A DNA stretch of 58,166 nt from Prolixibacteraceae bacterium (lineage in GTDB: Bacteria; Bacteroidota; Bacteroidia; Bacteroidales; Prolixibacteraceae). The translations under genes and the position numbers were made by a program. Under the pieces are notes generated by a model. It was not told where the DNA came from, did not search any database, and was given only the letters and a program-made list of their open reading frames with translations. Numbering within the stretch: position 1 is the first letter of the stretch; every line of letters starts with the position of its first letter. The DNA is taken from contig JAIBEZ010000002.1 in assembly GCA_019459485.1 (NCBI GenBank), positions 1-58,166 of the forward strand, written 5' to 3'. Shown in pieces: positions 7,602-16,616 of this stretch.

Positions 7602-7634
7602 TAGTCAGGGCTTCACTTAAAGTGAAACCCTGAC
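7602..7634. terminator. hairpin upstream of the GldL-like gene
   Basis: GTCAGGGCTTCACTT pairs with AGTGAAACCCTGAC. The same hairpin with compensatory changes is found at 8016-8048 on the other side of the gene. A half copy (GTCAGGGCTTCACTT) precedes it at 7579. Confidence 0.6.
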
Positions 7635-7745
7635 TCTCATAAAAATTCAGTTCGAATTTTATTGGCAATAACTTATTTTCATAGTTTTATCCTGAAATTT
7701 ATGAAAACACCAACCCAAACTTTAATTACCTATAAACTGAACACT

Positions 7746-7961
7746 ATGAATGAAAAGACAATTGACACGGTAATAAATATCCTTTATTCACTTTCGGTAA
7801 CTGCAATATTATTGGGCGCATTTTTTAAACTTCAGCATTATCCTTATGGGAATCAACTTGTCTGGGGTGGAATAATCGCACAGTTTATATTTAGCAGTAT
7901 CGAAATAAGCAGATTAAAGAAGACCATCAAAAAGCTGGAAGAACGGAAATTGGCAGAATAA
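7746..7961 (+). CDS. small GldL-like membrane protein
   Basis: The 71-residue protein counted from ATG 7746 (MNEKTIDTVINILYSLS) has two transmembrane helices (about 8-27 and 35-52) joined by FFKLQHYPYGN, and a short basic coiled tail (KKTIKKLEERKLAE). The helix pair and the K-x2-H-x-P turn resemble the N-terminus of GldL, the gliding/T9SS motor subunit, but the long GldL C-terminus is absent and no GldKMN is present. Upstream in-frame ATGs at 7701 and 7662 are possible. It is bracketed by two matched hairpins. Confidence 0.65.
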   Translation: MNEKTIDTVINILYSLSVTAILLGAFFKLQHYPYGNQLVWGGIIAQFIFSSIEISRLKKTIKKLEERKLAE

Positions 7962-8015
7962 GCTGGCACAAAAAAAGTCAGGGCTTTGCTTAATATAAAA
8001 CCCGATCCACAAAAA

Positions 8016-8048
8016 AGTCCGGGCTTCACTTGGAGTGAAACCCGGACT
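8016..8048. terminator. hairpin downstream of the GldL-like gene
   Basis: GTCCGGGCTTCACTT pairs with AGTGAAACCCGGAC. Relative to 7602-7634 the fourth stem base pair changed from A-T to C-G on both arms, so the structure, not just the sequence, is kept. A degenerate copy (GTCAGGGCTTTGCTT...AAACCCGAT) sits at 7977-8004. Confidence 0.65.
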
Positions 8049-8147
8049 ATCAAATGTATATGATATGTCATCCGATGAATGCTTTGTTAAAAGCTTAGGT
8101 GCTAAGAAATAGCGGACAGTCAATTATGACTTCATCCGATGACTTAT

Positions 8148-9752
8148 TTACTGAATGGAATCGTTCAACGCCAGGCCGTTGGCAGTCATAATCCATTTTT
8201 TGCCAACCATGTCGCCATCCCACATGTTATTTACATTTTCAATGTCGTAAATAATCGACTTCATTTTTTCATTCATGAAAACCGATTTTCCTTCCGGAAC
8301 TTTCAGAATCATTGAGACTTCCTGCTGGCGCCATTTCGCATTTTCCTTCAGGAAATAATACGGATCGAGCAACAGTGTTGAATCTTTTTGCGTGAAATTG
8401 TAGTCGATCTGTTCAACATTCGTCTGGGCATCGTCGGTGTTGCTTCCACGTGCGCGTTTTTTGATCTGAAGCAAAAACTCACCTGTTGAGCTTTGTTCGA
8501 TGGTAAACCGCGGATGTCCGAGCAGTTTTTCTTTACCGTTTACCTCTGCAATTTTCATACGGTCGAGCGAAATATGATCCTCGATCAAAGACTCGTACAA
8601 ATCGTCGTTCATTTCAAGATACAGGGTTTTACATTGATTGCATTCAACGTTTTGGGTAACCGTCTGGCTGGTTTGTTTCGAAAAATTTTCGGCCTGACTT
8701 ACGCCTACAACAATCAATGTTATCAATGCCAGCAACCATACTGCAAAAGTTCCCAACCCAATCAGTTTGTTATTGGTTTTGTACCTGAACAATAGTTTTG
8801 TACCGATGAAAAGCAAAATCAGGATTGGAATACCAACCAGGATCGAAATCGCGATCATTGAAGTTGTATATGCTCCGGGACTTACAAAGTGGTTGATAAT
8901 ATTGGCCATGTTGATGTTTGAATCCCATCCGAAGTTCCATGGGCCACCTTGCAGAAATGAATGTCCGACAGCCAGTGAAGTTACAAACATGATTAAAGTT
9001 ACAATGCCACCAATGAGCAGCGCGGCGCCAAACAGCAACACAACAACACGAACCACCACCCGAAGAACGCTGCCTACCACATCGCCAAAACGGTCCATGC
9101 GGGTAACGCCTTTTTCGTACGAAGCCGAATTCCTGAAACGGTTGTAGCTATCGCCAATCTCGGTTACTTCTTCCTTGATTGATTTTTCGATATTTGAAAC
9201 CGTGGCTTCCTTTCCGCGCATTTCCAACCGCTGGGCAGTGGTCTTGGCTTTCGGAACTACAATCCAGAGAATAATATAGATGAGAAACGACGCACCAACT
9301 CCCAGGAAGAAAAGCACCACAAAAATAACACGCAGGATAACCATGTCGATATTGAAATAGGCGCCCAGACCAGAGCAAACTCCGCCGATTACCCGGCTTT
9401 CGCCATCGCGGTATAGGCGGCGGCGTGTTTTCTGTTCGCTATCCTGAAAGGCTCCTTCTGCCTGTGTTTTTGCTGAAGCTTCCTCTTCAGGTTCCATAAA
9501 ATCTTCGGGTTTCCCCATTCGGGCGATCACCTCGTCAACCATCTCGTTGGTAACTACTTCAACTTTGTTACCGGTCTTTTCGATAAAGAGTTCGGCAATA
9601 CGGGCTTCAATATCCTGAAGTATTTCCTGGCCTTCGATAGCAGTTCCAAAATGTCGGTTCAACAATTGTAAATATTTCTGGAGTTTTTCGAACGCATCAT
9701 CGTCGATGTGGAAAACGCTCCCGCTTATGTTGATCGTAAATGTCTTTTTCAT
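8148..9752 (-). CDS. PspC-domain envelope stress membrane protein
   Basis: In this 534-residue protein, residues 1-90 form a soluble domain (MKKTFTINISGSVFHI...) common ahead of Bacteroidetes PspC proteins. Residues 110-170 are the PspC domain (RRRLYRDGESRVIGGVCSGL, GAYFNIDMVILRVIFV) with one or two membrane helices. Three more transmembrane segments follow (about 240-262, 300-322, 330-350), then a C-terminal periplasmic beta domain (about 365-534) resembling the GIN/DUF4097 class. PspC-like proteins sense or buffer inner-membrane stress. It follows a PadR gene by 128 bp on the same strand, and PadR-PspC pairing is common. Confidence 0.85.
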   Translation of the reverse strand: MKKTFTINISGSVFHIDDDAFEKLQKYLQLLNRHFGTAIEGQEILQDIEARIAELFIEKTGNKVEVVTNEMVDEVIARMGKPEDFMEPEEEASAKTQAEGAFQDSEQKTRRRLYRDGESRVIGGVCSGLGAYFNIDMVILRVIFVVLFFLGVGASFLIYIILWIVVPKAKTTAQRLEMRGKEATVSNIEKSIKEEVTEIGDSYNRFRNSASYEKGVTRMDRFGDVVGSVLRVVVRVVVLLFGAALLIGGIVTLIMFVTSLAVGHSFLQGGPWNFGWDSNINMANIINHFVSPGAYTTSMIAISILVGIPILILLFIGTKLLFRYKTNNKLIGLGTFAVWLLALITLIVVGVSQAENFSKQTSQTVTQNVECNQCKTLYLEMNDDLYESLIEDHISLDRMKIAEVNGKEKLLGHPRFTIEQSSTGEFLLQIKKRARGSNTDDAQTNVEQIDYNFTQKDSTLLLDPYYFLKENAKWRQQEVSMILKVPEGKSVFMNEKMKSIIYDIENVNNMWDGDMVGKKWIMTANGLALNDSIQ

Positions 9753-9880
9753 ATGGCTATAATTTGTTTTTTAATTGTCATATGGAACTCGCCAATCTTC
9801 TGTTTTCTGTGTAAGAAGTAATTGTCATGGCTCGTTTCATTTCGTTTATATTTTTCCGTTTTGTTTATACTGAAAATGAC

Positions 9881-10210
9881 CTATTTATGTTCCTTGATCA
9901 TTCTGACTGCCTCTACCAGCTCGTCCCACGATTCGCCCATTTCATTCAGAAAAAACCGTCCTTCTTCTGTAAGTTCATAATATTTCCGGGGGGGGCCCTG
10001 GGTCGATTCTTCCCATTTGTACGACAGCAAACCGTCGTTCTTCAGCCGGGTAAGCAGCGGATAAAGCGTACCTTCCACCACAATCATTTTAGAGCTTTTC
10101 AATTCCTCGATGATGTCGCTTGCGTACAAAGGCTTCCCGTCGATTACCAGCAAAATGCAGTATTCGAGAACCCCTTTGCGCATTTGAGCTTTTGTATTGT
10201 TCAGATCCAT
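9881..10210 (-). CDS. PadR-family transcriptional regulator
   Basis: This 109-residue winged-helix protein has KAQMRKGVLEYCILLVID at the start, YASDIIEELKSSKMIVVEG as the recognition region, TLYPLLTRLKNDGLL and GPPRKYYELTEEGR as the wing. It is the short PadR-s2 type with a C-terminal dimer helix. PadR proteins repress nearby membrane or efflux genes, and the likely target is the PspC gene directly downstream or the operon itself. Translation is set by an unusually strong Shine-Dalgarno sequence, 7 nt before the ATG. Confidence 0.9.
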   Translation of the reverse strand: MDLNNTKAQMRKGVLEYCILLVIDGKPLYASDIIEELKSSKMIVVEGTLYPLLTRLKNDGLLSYKWEESTQGPPRKYYELTEEGRFFLNEMGESWDELVEAVRMIKEHK

Positions 10211-10217
10211 TGTTTTT

Positions 10218-10224
10218 CCTCCTT
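10218..10224 (-). promoter_or_regulatory. strong Shine-Dalgarno sequence
   Basis: AAGGAGG stands 7 nt upstream of the PadR ATG (10210). Strong sites of this kind are uncommon in Bacteroidetes mRNAs, so it supports this start and suggests efficient regulator translation. Confidence 0.6.
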
Positions 10225-10269
10225 AAAATTTCGTTCAAACTAATCTCTCTCTGTCTATTTAAATCGGTA

Positions 10270-10710
10270 TTACTTGTTCCAGATCAATTCATCCAACATC
10301 CAGGCTTCAACCTGTATGTCCGAATCACTCTCATTTATTATCGTTGTACCTGAAAAATTTTGGTTGGCAAGCATCCAGTCTTCAACACTCAGCGATTCTT
10401 CCGTTTCCAATGCAAGGCCGGTCATCTGAGAACCAAAATAGTTTACATCTGTCATCCATTTTTCAAGTTCAAGACTTTTTTCTACGGAAGTTTCAATAGA
10501 AAAAGCGTTCGAAGAATGTTTGACTTCAGAGGTAGTTGTGTACGCTAAAAGTCGCTCATTTTCCAGACCAATTAGCTGGGTCTTAAAAATTCCGCTTGCA
10601 CTCACTGAAATGCTGATCAATACCAAACCGATTACTACTGCGAATGATTTCATTGCTGTTTTTTCAATTTTCTTGTTTCCTGTTTTCTGAACATTGTTTG
10701 TTGTTTTCAT
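10270..10710 (-). CDS. exported WxM-repeat protein, unknown function
   Basis: The 146-residue protein is counted from ATG 10710 (MKTTNNVQKTGNKK); an in-frame ATG at 10755 would add 15 low-complexity residues. A basic start and hydrophobic segment (SFAVVIGLVLISISVSASG) suggest export. The rest holds three spaced copies of an acidic-W-M motif: LEKWMTDVNYFG, VEDWMLANQNFSG and VEAWMLDELIWNK. I know such WxM repeats only from unnamed Bacteroidetes proteins. It is 60 bp upstream of PadR on the same strand and is preceded by an ECF-like promoter, so it may be the first gene of an envelope-stress operon. Confidence 0.7.
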   Translation of the reverse strand: MKTTNNVQKTGNKKIEKTAMKSFAVVIGLVLISISVSASGIFKTQLIGLENERLLAYTTTSEVKHSSNAFSIETSVEKSLELEKWMTDVNYFGSQMTGLALETEESLSVEDWMLANQNFSGTTIINESDSDIQVEAWMLDELIWNK

Positions 10711-10712
10711 GG

Positions 10713-10800
10713 CTTTGAGTTTTGTTTCTGTTTTCTGTTTTTGTTTTCTGAACACGTTTTCTTGTTTTTCTGATCTTTGTTTTCTTGTTTTTCTGTTGGT
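10713..10800 (-). repeat. low-complexity 5' leader
   Basis: Read on the minus strand, words such as CAGAAAACA and AGAAAAACAAGAAAAC repeat for about 85 nt between the promoter and the start codon. Such unstructured A-rich leaders are common in Bacteroidetes and probably aid ribosome loading in place of a Shine-Dalgarno sequence. Confidence 0.4.
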
Positions 10801-10801
10801 A

Positions 10802-10827
10802 AGACGAACGCTTTTTGTTTTCGTTAC
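10802..10827 (-). promoter_or_regulatory. ECF-sigma-like promoter GTAAC-N16-CGTCT
   Basis: On the minus strand GTAAC (10827-10823) is separated by 16 nt from CGTCT (10806-10802). The same pair with the same spacing precedes the GIN-domain operon at 20547-20572. GTAAC/CGTCT is the kind of -35/-10 pair used by ECF sigma factors; no sigma gene is in the window. Confidence 0.55.
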
Positions 10828-11189
10828 AGATGCAAGGAACTTTTTTAAAACCTTTACCTTCTCTTACCTTGTTATTGGCTTTACAAACATACAACATTTA
10901 AATGGTTCTATGCAACACAAAGTACTAAAATATTTAATATTTTCTGAAATATTTTTTAGTGCATTGATATTTAATATTTTAAAAATTGAAATATTTTTTA
11001 TCCTGAAGAAAAAAGTTCAAAATAAATTGTTTCGACCCTGAAAAATGAACTGAAGTCGGATATAAAAAAGAGATTTTGGAAGACGACGGGGCATCATCCG
11101 GAGTGAATTCTCACTTTTGGGTTAAGATTTAATTGTTAACATCAACGGTTCGGCAAACCGATTTCCTACCCGTCAGTTTTTAATTTACC

Positions 11190-11197
11190 TACTTTTG
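11190..11197 (+). promoter_or_regulatory. -7 promoter box for the MFS gene
   Basis: TACTTTTG matches TAnnTTTG and lies 63 bp before the chosen ATG at 11260. The -33 element is weak. Confidence 0.45.
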
Positions 11198-11259
11198 CAA
11201 AAGTTTGGTTGTTCAGAAGAAAACAAAATGAACAACTCACTAGTACACAACAAAATATC

Positions 11260-12447
11260 ATGACAGTATTTAAACTTACAGCAACAGCCGAAACCGCCGT
11301 CCCTCCCGAAAAAAGAAGGATGCGAATCGCTGTGGCGCTGTTCTATTTCAGTATGGGGCTTTGTTTTGCCTCTTGGGCAAGTCGTATTCCGGATATCAAA
11401 ACAGCCCTTCACCTGAGCGATGCCGCGTTTGGTAGTATTCTGTTTGCTTTGCCTGTCGGTCAGTTTCTGATGATGCCCTTTTCAGGAAAACTGGTAACCC
11501 GCTACGGCAGCCACAAAGTGCTTTTGTATGCACTCCCGGTCTATACAATTTGTTTAAGCAACGTCGGTTTGGTTACCGAAGGCTGGCAATTGGCCATCGC
11601 CCTGTTTCTGTTCGGGGTTTCGGGTAACATGTGCAACATTGCGATCAACACACAGGGAATCGCCGCCGAAAAACTTTACGAGCGCCCAATCATGTCAATG
11701 TTTCATGGAGGATGGAGCATTGCCGGTTTTACCGGGGCGCTGATCGGACTGGCCATGATCAACCTGAAAATTGTTCCGTACATGCATTTCTGGATCGTTA
11801 TTCTGGTGGTATGGGCGATTGTGTGGAGCAATAAACAATTTTTGGTTCCATTTAAATCAAATGTTGACAAGGAAGAGCCGCGCCGGAAATTCTTTTCAAA
11901 ACCCGACAGTACTTTGCTTCAGCTTGGAATAATTGGCTTTTGCAGCATGGCGAGCGAAGGGGCGATGTTCGACTGGAGCGGCATCTATTTTAAGGATGTT
12001 GTAAAAGCGCCTTCATCGCTGGTAATTTTAGGCTATACTTCGTTTATGATCATGATGGCTTCCGGACGTTTTGTGGCTGACCGCCTGATTGCTAAATTCG
12101 GGAGAAAACACCTGCTTCAGGTGAGTGGTGTCATGATTTCTTCCGGATTGTTTATTTCAGTCATTTTTCCTTACCTGATTCCGTCAACCATTGGGTTTAT
12201 GCTGGTCGGACTCGGAGTTTCGAGCATTGTTCCCACTGTATATAGCACTGCAGGCAAGAACGGTAAAGTCGCACCGGGCATCGCACTTGCAACTGTTTCG
12301 AGCGTCAGTTTTCTTGGTTTCCTGATGGGGCCACCGCTGATCGGTTATATTTCGGCAGCTGCCGGATTGCGATATTCCTTCGCGGTTATCGGCGTCTTTG
12401 GCCTTTTTATCACTTTGCTGGTTTCAAAGCTGAAAGTGATTCATTAA
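11260..12447 (+). CDS. major facilitator superfamily transporter
   Basis: The 395-residue protein is counted from ATG 11260 (MTVFKLTATAETAV); an in-frame ATG at 11209 would add a 17-residue polar extension. It has twelve hydrophobic segments in two halves with the MFS loop 2-3 (KLVTRYGSHKVLLY) and its second-half counterpart (DRLIAKFGRKHLLQ). The pattern CFASWASRIPDIK near TM1 and the NTQG motif in TM5 recall the YbjJ/FucP-like branch of sugar or drug carriers. The substrate is unknown. It ends at a clear terminator and is convergent with hcp. Confidence 0.9.
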   Translation: MTVFKLTATAETAVPPEKRRMRIAVALFYFSMGLCFASWASRIPDIKTALHLSDAAFGSILFALPVGQFLMMPFSGKLVTRYGSHKVLLYALPVYTICLSNVGLVTEGWQLAIALFLFGVSGNMCNIAINTQGIAAEKLYERPIMSMFHGGWSIAGFTGALIGLAMINLKIVPYMHFWIVILVVWAIVWSNKQFLVPFKSNVDKEEPRRKFFSKPDSTLLQLGIIGFCSMASEGAMFDWSGIYFKDVVKAPSSLVILGYTSFMIMMASGRFVADRLIAKFGRKHLLQVSGVMISSGLFISVIFPYLIPSTIGFMLVGLGVSSIVPTVYSTAGKNGKVAPGIALATVSSVSFLGFLMGPPLIGYISAAAGLRYSFAVIGVFGLFITLLVSKLKVIH

Positions 12448-12454
12448 CGCAAAA

Positions 12455-12483
12455 AACCTCCTGACCAAAGCGATCAGGAGGTT
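12455..12483. terminator. hairpin terminator between MFS gene and hcp
   Basis: AACCTCCTGA and TCAGGAGGTT form a 10-bp stem preceded by an A-run, so it can serve both convergent genes. Confidence 0.75.
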
Positions 12484-12519
12484 CAACCTAAAACATATCA
12501 ACCAACCTTATTTTATCAA

Positions 12520-14193
12520 TTACTCATAAGCTTGTTCCACTTCCTTTTCAATATCGAGGAACAACTTCAAGTCTTCGTCAACCGTTTGAATTCCTGCAAT
12601 TCCAAAGTTCTGAACCAGCACATTGACTACGTTTGGCGACAGAAAAGCCGGCAATGTTGGTCCGAGGTGAATATTTTTCACACCCAATGACAGCAGTGCA
12701 AGCAATACAATCACAGCTTTTTGTTCGTACCACGCAATGTTGTAGGCAATCGGCAATTCGTTGATGTCTTCCAGCTCAAATATTTCTTTTAGTTTCAGGG
12801 CTACAACAGCCAGTGAATACGAGTCGTTGCACTGTCCGGCATCGATTACGCGCGGTATTCCGTTGATGTCGCCTAATGGCAGCTTGTTGTAGCGGTATTT
12901 GGCACAACCGGCTGTCAGAATCACGGTATCAGTTGGAAGCTTATCAGCGAATTCGGTATAATAATCGCGCTCTTTCATGCGGCCATCGCAACCGGCCATC
13001 ACAAAGAATTTACGGATTGCGCCCGATTTAACTGCTTCAACAATGGGTCCGGCCAGCTCGAAAATCTGGTTGTGTGCAAAACCTCCCAGGATTTCACCGG
13101 TTTCGATTTCAGTTGGCGCACCGCAAATTTTGGCATGTTCAATAATGGCATGGAAATCTTTCCGCTGCCCCGGTTTGCGGTCTGGAAAATGAACTGCTCC
13201 GGGCAATCCGCTTGCTCCGGTGGTGTAGATACGATCGCGGTAACCGGCTTTTTCCATTGGCGGAACGATGCAGTTGGTGGTGAAAAGAATCGGTCCGTTG
13301 AAACTTTCGAATTCTTCTTTCTGTTTCCACCAGGCGTTTCCGTAGTTGCCCACCAAATGTTTGTATTTTTTGAATGCCGGATAATAATTTGCCGGAAGCA
13401 TTTCGCTGTGTGTATAAACATCCACTCCGGTTCCTTCGGTCTGAATAAGCAAATCTTCCATATCGCGCAGGTCGTGGCCTGAAATCAGGATCGCAGGATT
13501 TTTACGAACACCGATGTTTACTTTTGAAATTTCAGGATTTCCGTAGGTAGAAGTATTCGCTTTGTCGAGCAGCGCCATTACCTCAACGCCAAACTTGCCG
13601 GTTTCGAGTGTCAAAGCTACCAATTCATCAACCGACAAATCCTGGGTTGTTGCGGCCAGAGCGCGTTCCAAAAATGCAAATACTTCCTGATTCTCGTGGT
13701 TCAGGTTAAAAGCATGTTCGGCATAAGCTGCCAAACCTTTCAATCCATAAATAATCAACTCTTTCAGCGAGCGGACATCTTCGTTAAGTTCGCTCAAAAT
13801 ACCAACCTCGGCAGCTTTTGCTTCAAATTCAGCACCGGTAACAGCCGTCCAATCGATTGAATCGTGTTTTGGCAACGCAATTCCGGCTTCCAGCGCTTTG
13901 GCTTTTAACTCATCCCGCACTTTCAGCGTTTTTTTGATACGAATTACGAAAGCCACTTCGTCGAAATTGGCATTGGTGATTGTACTGAACAAACCATCGA
14001 AAATCACTTTATCCACTTTTGGCTCGGCTAATCCAGCTTCGCGCAACTTGTTGTTAATGGTTGCAACACCTTTTAAAACAAATAGCAAAGTATCCTGAAG
14101 ATTGGCTACTTCAGGCTCTTTACCGCACACACCTTTTACTGTACAACCAATTCCTTTGGCTGCTTCCTGACATTGAAAACAAAACATGTTCAT
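12520..14193 (-). CDS. hcp: hybrid cluster protein / hydroxylamine reductase
   Basis: This 557-residue protein starts [11 protein letters not shown]. Its N-terminal cysteines C5, C8, C17 and C23 (C-x2-C-x8-C-x5-C) match the class I enzymes of anaerobes and bind the cubane cluster. Later Cys/His/Glu residues for the hybrid Fe-S-O cluster are in [28 protein letters not shown] and [10 protein letters not shown]. It acts in the cytosol as an NO or hydroxylamine reductase during nitrosative stress. It lies downstream of a ferredoxin-type protein that probably supplies electrons, and that unit has an HcpR-like site. Confidence 0.95.
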   Translation of the reverse strand: MNMFCFQCQEAAKGIGCTVKGVCGKEPEVANLQDTLLFVLKGVATINNKLREAGLAEPKVDKVIFDGLFSTITNANFDEVAFVIRIKKTLKVRDELKAKALEAGIALPKHDSIDWTAVTGAEFEAKAAEVGILSELNEDVRSLKELIIYGLKGLAAYAEHAFNLNHENQEVFAFLERALAATTQDLSVDELVALTLETGKFGVEVMALLDKANTSTYGNPEISKVNIGVRKNPAILISGHDLRDMEDLLIQTEGTGVDVYTHSEMLPANYYPAFKKYKHLVGNYGNAWWKQKEEFESFNGPILFTTNCIVPPMEKAGYRDRIYTTGASGLPGAVHFPDRKPGQRKDFHAIIEHAKICGAPTEIETGEILGGFAHNQIFELAGPIVEAVKSGAIRKFFVMAGCDGRMKERDYYTEFADKLPTDTVILTAGCAKYRYNKLPLGDINGIPRVIDAGQCNDSYSLAVVALKLKEIFELEDINELPIAYNIAWYEQKAVIVLLALLSLGVKNIHLGPTLPAFLSPNVVNVLVQNFGIAGIQTVDEDLKLFLDIEKEVEQAYE

Positions 14194-14407
14194 AGCTAAT
14201 TTTTTGGAAATGAGAAGGTCCGTCCACATTGTTTTGCGGATCAGCTTCTCAATTAATTATTGAATTTTTAATTGATAAGATACAGGATGATTTTGATGAA
14301 TTTTTGGTTTAAGTTCCTGAATGGATTGTTTGCCATTTCGTCCGAAACAAGGGAAAAGCCTTGATCATTGTTTTCGCGCGGACGATTCATGAATACCTTC
14401 TATTTAT

Positions 14408-14428
14408 CCGTTGGCTAAAGCCGAACGG
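14408..14428. other. hairpin in the 313-bp Fd-hcp spacer
   Basis: CCGTT-GGC-TAAA-GCC-G-AACGG folds as an 8-bp stem with one bulged base. The 14194-14506 spacer otherwise holds only low-complexity words such as AACTTGAAACC and no gene. The hairpin could set the relative level of the two genes by processing or partial termination. Confidence 0.4.
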
Positions 14429-14506
14429 CAAAGGATAGACTCTTTTCATATTTGAATACCCGAACAATGCAAACTTGGAACTTGAAACCTTGAACTTGAA
14501 ACTGAT

Positions 14507-15385
14507 CTATACCCAGGCTTCGTCCAGAATTTCGCCTTTTATACTTACGATGATTTCTTTTACCGGAACTTTGCGTGTGGCCTGAGCAGCAGCCATCTTT
14601 ACCAGTTGCGACAATCCTCCGCAACACGGAACTTCCATCATCATAACAGTAATTGTATTTACACGGGCTTCGTCAATCAGACGGCGGATTTTCTCCACGT
14701 ATATCTCTTTTCCCTGATCGAGTTTCGGGCAGGCGATGACCAGCGATTTTCCGGCCAAATGTTTTGAATGAAAATTACCCAAACTGAATGCGACACAGTC
14801 GGCAGCCAAAAGCAAATCAGTTCCCTGGAAACTGGATGCTGCCGGATTAATGAGGTGCATTTGAACCGGCCATTGGCGCAGGGCCGAAGGCGCTTCGGTT
14901 GCAGCAGCTGCCGGAGCAAAGCGCAGATTTTGCGGTTCAAAACTCACAGCTTGCGAGCTGGGGCAACCTCCGCTTGCACAACCCGATGACTCAACTTTTG
15001 TGGAATGAACTTCAGCAATCACTGCATCAATGCTGAAAGGAATTTCGCTGGCATGAGATTTCAGGTAACCAACGGCCTGTTTCAAAAATGTGGTTTCGCC
15101 ATGTTCTTTCAAATGTTTCATGTGAGCAACCAGCGTATTTTTACCTTTTGGTATAATTTGCTGAACAACCATTACTTCGTCGTACTCGTCGGCTTCGCGT
15201 TTTTCAATGGTAATCGCTCCTTCAGGGCAATGGCCAAGGCAGGCTCCCAATCCGTCGCACATCAGTTCACTAATGAGCCTGGCTTTTCCATCTATAATTT
15301 GCAATGCGCCTTCGTGGCAGTTTGGAACACAAAGTCCGCATCCGTTGCATTTTTCATCGTCGATATTTACAATTTCGCGTATCAT
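14507..15385 (-). CDS. two-[4Fe-4S] ferredoxin-domain protein, hcp partner
   Basis: The 292-residue protein is counted from MIREIVNIDDEKC; an earlier in-frame ATG at 15415 overlaps the promoter box and is rejected. Residues 10-60 hold two 4Fe-4S motifs, CNGCGLCVPNC and the variant CDGLGACLGHC, followed by PEG. A middle region has CASGGCPSS, and the C-terminus has a conserved VPCCGGLSQL. Such proteins occur next to hcp in many anaerobes and are thought to pass electrons to Hcp. It is the first gene of the unit, with an HcpR-like site 29.5 bp upstream of its -7 box. Confidence 0.9.
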   Translation of the reverse strand: MIREIVNIDDEKCNGCGLCVPNCHEGALQIIDGKARLISELMCDGLGACLGHCPEGAITIEKREADEYDEVMVVQQIIPKGKNTLVAHMKHLKEHGETTFLKQAVGYLKSHASEIPFSIDAVIAEVHSTKVESSGCASGGCPSSQAVSFEPQNLRFAPAAAATEAPSALRQWPVQMHLINPAASSFQGTDLLLAADCVAFSLGNFHSKHLAGKSLVIACPKLDQGKEIYVEKIRRLIDEARVNTITVMMMEVPCCGGLSQLVKMAAAQATRKVPVKEIIVSIKGEILDEAWV

Positions 15386-15412
15386 CTGGATAATTTTGTA
15401 TTTTTTCTGAAA

Positions 15413-15458
15413 CAAAAGTACGACGGTTCGGTTTTCTGAAATGTATCAAATGTTACAA
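15413..15458 (-). promoter_or_regulatory. promoter and HcpR-like operator of Fd-hcp
   Basis: On the minus strand a perfect -7 box TACTTTTG lies at 15420-15413. Upstream, at 15441-15458, is ATGTATCAAATGTTACAA (given on +), a near-palindrome fitting GTAAC-N4-GTTAC with one mismatch. Its centre (15449.5) is 29.5 bp from the first base of the -7 box, about -40.5, the place of a class II Crp/Fnr activator. Confidence 0.65.
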
Positions 15459-15569
15459 ACAGTGGAAATCTATTTCTTTTATAAATTCCGGATTCTCATT
15501 TATATGTAGTATTTTGCAGCAAGCCTGAAAAAAGGTGATGCAGAAATGAAATAGAAGATCTGTAAATAT

Positions 15570-16562
15570 ATGGAACAGAACAGCGAAATAATCCTTTACC
15601 AAACCGAAGATGGTATCACTAAAATTGATGTCCGTTTGGAAAATGAAACCGTGTGGCTAACTCAAAAGCTTATGGCCGAGCTTTTTCAAACAACGCCCCA
15701 GAATATCACTATTCATCTTAAAAATATATTTGAAGAAGGTGAATTGGATGAGATTTCAACTTGTAAGGATTTTTTACAAGTTCAAAAAGAGGGAAACAGA
15801 CAGGTAGAGCGTACCCAGAAGTTTTACAATCTTGATGCGATTATTTCTGTGGGATATCGTGTTAAGAGTCACGTTGCCACGAAATTTCGCATTTGGGCAA
15901 CTCAGCGACTAAAAGAATACATCGTCAAAGGTTTTACGATGGACGATGAGCGGTTAAAAGTTGCCGGACAAATCCATTATTTCGATGAGTTGGTTGAACG
16001 TATTCGCGACATTCGCAGCTCCGAACGTATTTTCTACCAGAAAGTAAAAGATATCTTTACGCTTAGTGTCGATTATGATGCTAAAACCAGTTGGGCAAAA
16101 GACTTTTTTGCAACTATCCAGAACAAACTACACTGGGCAATCCATCAACATACCGCGGCTGAACTGATTGCCCAACGTGCGATTGCAACAGAGAAGAATA
16201 TGGGACTAAGCTCTTGGCAAGGCTCTAAAATCAGAAAAACAGATGTTGGGATTGCCAAAAATTACCTGAGCGAAGCAGAACTGAGTCAATTGAATTTGTT
16301 GGTCGAGCAATTTCTGGCCTTTGCCGAGAATCAGGCGCGCCAGAAAAAAGTAATGTACATGTCCGACTGGATTAGAAAACTGGACGACATACTTACGATC
16401 AACGAAAACGAAATTTTGGCACATGCAGGAAAAATTTCGCACGAACTGGCATTGCAGATGGCCGAAACCGAATACGAAAAATACAACAAGGAAAGATTGG
16501 TCGCTGAAGATATAAAAGCCCTCGAAAACCTAAATGAGGAAATAAAGAAGCTTAAAAAGTAG
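15570..16562 (+). CDS. RhuM-family protein
   Basis: This 330-residue protein belongs to the virulence RhuM family: IILYQTEDGITKIDVRLENETVWLTQ at the start, LFQTTPQNITIHLKNIF (phage-antirepressor-like fold), then SVGYRVKSHVATKFRIWAT and LKEYIVKGFTMDDERLK, and a helical C-terminal part ending in a Lys/Glu-rich coil. Biochemical function is unknown; genes of this type move with islands and phage-like elements. It sits between the Fd-hcp unit and the Crp/Fnr regulator that normally neighbours it, and ends 54 bp before that regulator, so it is probably an insertion. Confidence 0.9.
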   Translation: MEQNSEIILYQTEDGITKIDVRLENETVWLTQKLMAELFQTTPQNITIHLKNIFEEGELDEISTCKDFLQVQKEGNRQVERTQKFYNLDAIISVGYRVKSHVATKFRIWATQRLKEYIVKGFTMDDERLKVAGQIHYFDELVERIRDIRSSERIFYQKVKDIFTLSVDYDAKTSWAKDFFATIQNKLHWAIHQHTAAELIAQRAIATEKNMGLSSWQGSKIRKTDVGIAKNYLSEAELSQLNLLVEQFLAFAENQARQKKVMYMSDWIRKLDDILTINENEILAHAGKISHELALQMAETEYEKYNKERLVAEDIKALENLNEEIKKLKK

Positions 16563-16616
16563 CCAGCCGATATCAGTTTATACAATAGAAAAGTCAAAAA
16601 GAATAATCAAAATTAT

